Positions 63,301-64,000 of a stretch of DNA of 64,000 bases are shown piece after piece. Position numbers and translations under genes: made by a program. The DNA comes from Thalassospira profundimaris. GTDB taxonomy: Bacteria > Pseudomonadota > Alphaproteobacteria > Rhodospirillales > Thalassospiraceae. Each line of letters begins with the position of its first letter. Position 1 is the stretch's first letter. The DNA is taken from NCBI RefSeq assembly GCF_003326675.1, contig NZ_JPWF01000016.1, positions 1 to 64,000 on the forward strand, read 5' to 3'. The notes under the pieces are model-generated. The model was not told where the DNA came from. It did not search any database and worked only from the letters and a program-made list of their open reading frames with translations.

Positions 63301-63579
63301 CAGCGACAGGTTGCCGTCCGTGGTGGCCAGCGAGTTGACATAAAGCATCCCTTCAACCCCGTTGATCTGTTCTTCAAGGGGGGATGCAACAGTTTCGGCA
63401 ATCTCGGCAGGGTTAGCGCCGGGAAACTTGGCTTCGACCACGATGGAAGGCGGCACGACTTCGGGATATTCCGAAATCGGCAAGCGCCACATCGCGATCA
63501 GACCGGCCAGCAACATCAGGACCGACAAAACGCCGGCAAAGATCGGGCGGTCGACAAAAAATCTCGATAGGTTCTGCAT
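60400..63579 (-). CDS. RND efflux pump inner-membrane transporter (HAE1/AcrB family)
   Basis: A 1059-aa trimeric pump subunit. MQNLSRFFVDRPIFAGVLSV is TM1, and the porter domain follows. The proton-relay pair lies in TM4 (ILAIGIVVDDAIVVVENVE, the Asp-Asp), and the relay Lys in TM10 (GLASKNAILIVEFARELE). ATIISTINSLTLSPALSAVL is another typical segment. The sequence style is nearest to MexF/AdeB-like pumps of the HAE1 group. It exports drugs, detergents or solvents with an adaptor and a TolC-type channel. The adaptor gene is 37 bp upstream. No outer-membrane gene is visible. Confidence 0.95.
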   Translation of the reverse strand: MQNLSRFFVDRPIFAGVLSVLMLLAGLIAMWRLPISEYPEVVPPSIVVEAKFPGANPAEIAETVASPLEEQINGVEGMLYVNSLATTDGNLSLTVTFEIGTDPDLAQQKVQNRVSQAEPRLPDIVRQLGVTVSKRSPDLTMVVHLRSPNERYDMLYLRNYATLNVRDRLARISGVGQVGLFGSGDYAMRVWLNPDKVAERNLTAGEVVAAIQSQNVQVAAGIIGGAPYDSGVQFQLPINISGRLESPEEFQNIIIKREDDGTITRLGDVARVEMEAQQYALRSLLDNKPAVAIPIFASPGSNALDISSNVRATMEELKQNFPDDLDYSIVYDPTVFVRGSIKSVIKTLLEAIALVVIVVTIFLQTWRASIIPLLAVPVSIIGTFALMLLMGFSINVLSLFGLILAIGIVVDDAIVVVENVERNIERGLSPRDATVAAMREVTGPIIATSLVITGVFVPIAFISGLTGQFYQQFALTIAIATIISTINSLTLSPALSAVLLRGHDAPKDWLTRGMDFVFGWFFRGFNRFFNRSTEMYAGGVKRLLGVKAIMMVLYAGLLVLTWQGFQILPTGFVPLQDKQYLVSFAQLPQGATLDRTEDVIREMSDIALKEPGVESAVAFPGLSINGFVNSSSAGIVFVTLTDFDERKSDDLSGLAIAGKLQQKFAAIGEAFVAIFPAPPVQGLGTVGGFKLQVQDRSDQGYRALDDAMKQVLAKAWAAPELTGVFSSYNINVPQLQATLDRTKVQQLGVPVDEIFRTMQVYLGSMYVNDFNAFGRTYQVIAQADKPYRSSPEDILRLQTRNADGDMVPLGSVLSVSETFGPDTAMRYNAFRSADLNGNAAPGYSSGEAQAAITKILEETLPPGMSYEWTELTYQQILAGNTAIFIFPICILLVFLVLAAQYESLTIPLAVILIVPMSILSAVFGVYLFGGDNNIFTQISLFVLAGLASKNAILIVEFARELEHQGRGTVQAAIEASRLRLRPILMTSLAFIMGVVPLVLSSGAGAEMRHAIGIAVFSGMLGVTIFGLILTPVFYVLVRMIGRRNEVRSLDGADAHQPAE

Positions 63580-63616
63580 GGAAATCAGCCTTGCTTGGAG
63601 ATCCGTCTCGCACCCG

Positions 63617-64000
63617 TCAGGATGCGGCGGCTTGCAGAATTTCGGGGGCGACCGGCATTCCCGGGCGGACCTTCATGATGCCATTGACGATCACAAGGTC
63701 CCCTTCGTTCAGCCCGGAGGTCACAATACGCATCCCGTTGATTTCAGCACCCAGTGTGACCTGGCGATAGGCAACCGTATTGTCCGGTTCGACGACATAG
63801 ACGAACTTGCGGTCCTGATCGGTGCTGATGGCTTCGGGGGAAATCGTGATCACATCCTGCTTGGCAAGGGTTCCGACCTGAAGGGCAGCGAAGGTGCCCG
63901 GCAGAAGGTTGCCGTCAAGATTGTCAAACAGCGCACGGGTACGGATGGTGCCGGTACGGGCATCAATCCGGTTGTCGAAACTATGCACGAAACCCGACAC
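63617..64000 (-). CDS. RND efflux periplasmic adaptor (MFP), C-terminal part
   Basis: Only the last 127 residues are in the window; the gene runs past the right edge, so its start is missing. They cover the end of the beta-barrel (RIDARTGTIRTRALFDNLDG, LLPGTFAALQV) and the membrane-proximal domain (VYVVEPDNTVAYRQVTLG, GLNEGDLVIVNGIMKVRPGM), as in AcrA/MexE. It joins the pump to the outer-membrane channel. It is upstream of and on the same strand as the pump, so the two form an operon. Confidence 0.92.
   Translation of the reverse strand: MSGFVHSFDNRIDARTGTIRTRALFDNLDGNLLPGTFAALQVGTLAKQDVITISPEAISTDQDRKFVYVVEPDNTVAYRQVTLGAEINGMRIVTSGLNEGDLVIVNGIMKVRPGMPVAPEILQAAAS

Noticed and set aside
1..64000. 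CRISPR arrays, rRNA genes, prophage or intact insertion sequences
   Set aside because: No regular repeat-spacer array, no rRNA-like stretch, and no transposase, integrase or phage structural gene is visible. The tandem repeats found are hexamers or 12-mers without unique spacers.

Overview
The window looks like chromosomal DNA of an alphaproteobacterium, most likely a marine member of the Rhodospirillales close to Thalassospira. This placement is an inference from protein style and gene content: moderately GC-rich coding DNA, a kdsB-pheA pair, a complete yejABEF operon, a CycM-type membrane cytochrome c, many DMT/EamA and LysE exporters, and a dense local cluster of GANTC (CcrM-type) sites. 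There is one tRNA (Ser, GGA anticodon), no rRNA, no CRISPR array and no intact transposase or prophage.

Layout. 0-7 kb: a degenerate hexamer-repeat tract, an amino-acid-type solute-binding protein, a DEAD-box RNA helicase with a very long Gly/Arg/Asp tail, a Cache-domain chemotaxis receptor, then pheA and kdsB. 7.2-7.5 kb: a 265-bp MITE-like element. 7.7-16 kb: cytochrome c, a HisN-type phosphatase, two cation/proton antiporters, LysE and DinB proteins, a DMT exporter and an Lrp/AsnC regulator. 16-19 kb: three tandem DMT paralogues. 19-26 kb: an SDR with a palindromic operator, PhhB, a UDG-superfamily protein, a GST, an esterase, an M17 aminopeptidase, MarR and LysE. 26-33 kb: a FliL-like protein and yejABEF. 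33-37 kb: LysR, DUF1127 with a structured downstream RNA region, a methyltransferase and a quinone reductase. 37.9 kb: tRNA-Ser. 38-40 kb: a MarR regulator, twin palindromic operators, and a DMT plus NAD(P)-binding operon. 40-46 kb: a ProC-like protein, an AT-rich membrane orphan, ThpR, pirin, an aldo/keto reductase, a FIST protein and a J-domain protein. 46.9-48 kb: about 1 kb of AT-rich non-coding DNA with DnaA-box-like and GANTC sites. 48-64 kb: tesA divergent from ybbA-ybbP, an acyl-CoA synthetase, a CXXCH exported protein, a Bax-inhibitor-1 protein, a 532-aa orphan, HtpX, an orphan with a near-perfect Shine-Dalgarno, and an RND efflux pump whose adaptor runs off the window.

Functional themes are envelope transport and efflux (five DMT, two LysE, an RND pump, a peptide ABC importer, two antiporters), membrane quality control (HtpX, BI-1) and local regulators beside their targets. 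The best candidates for something undescribed are the GANTC/DnaA-box intergenic region (46.9-48 kb), the multi-hairpin region downstream of DUF1127, the MITE-like element, the tandem operators at 38.6 kb, and the AT-rich membrane orphan at 41.2-42.1 kb.
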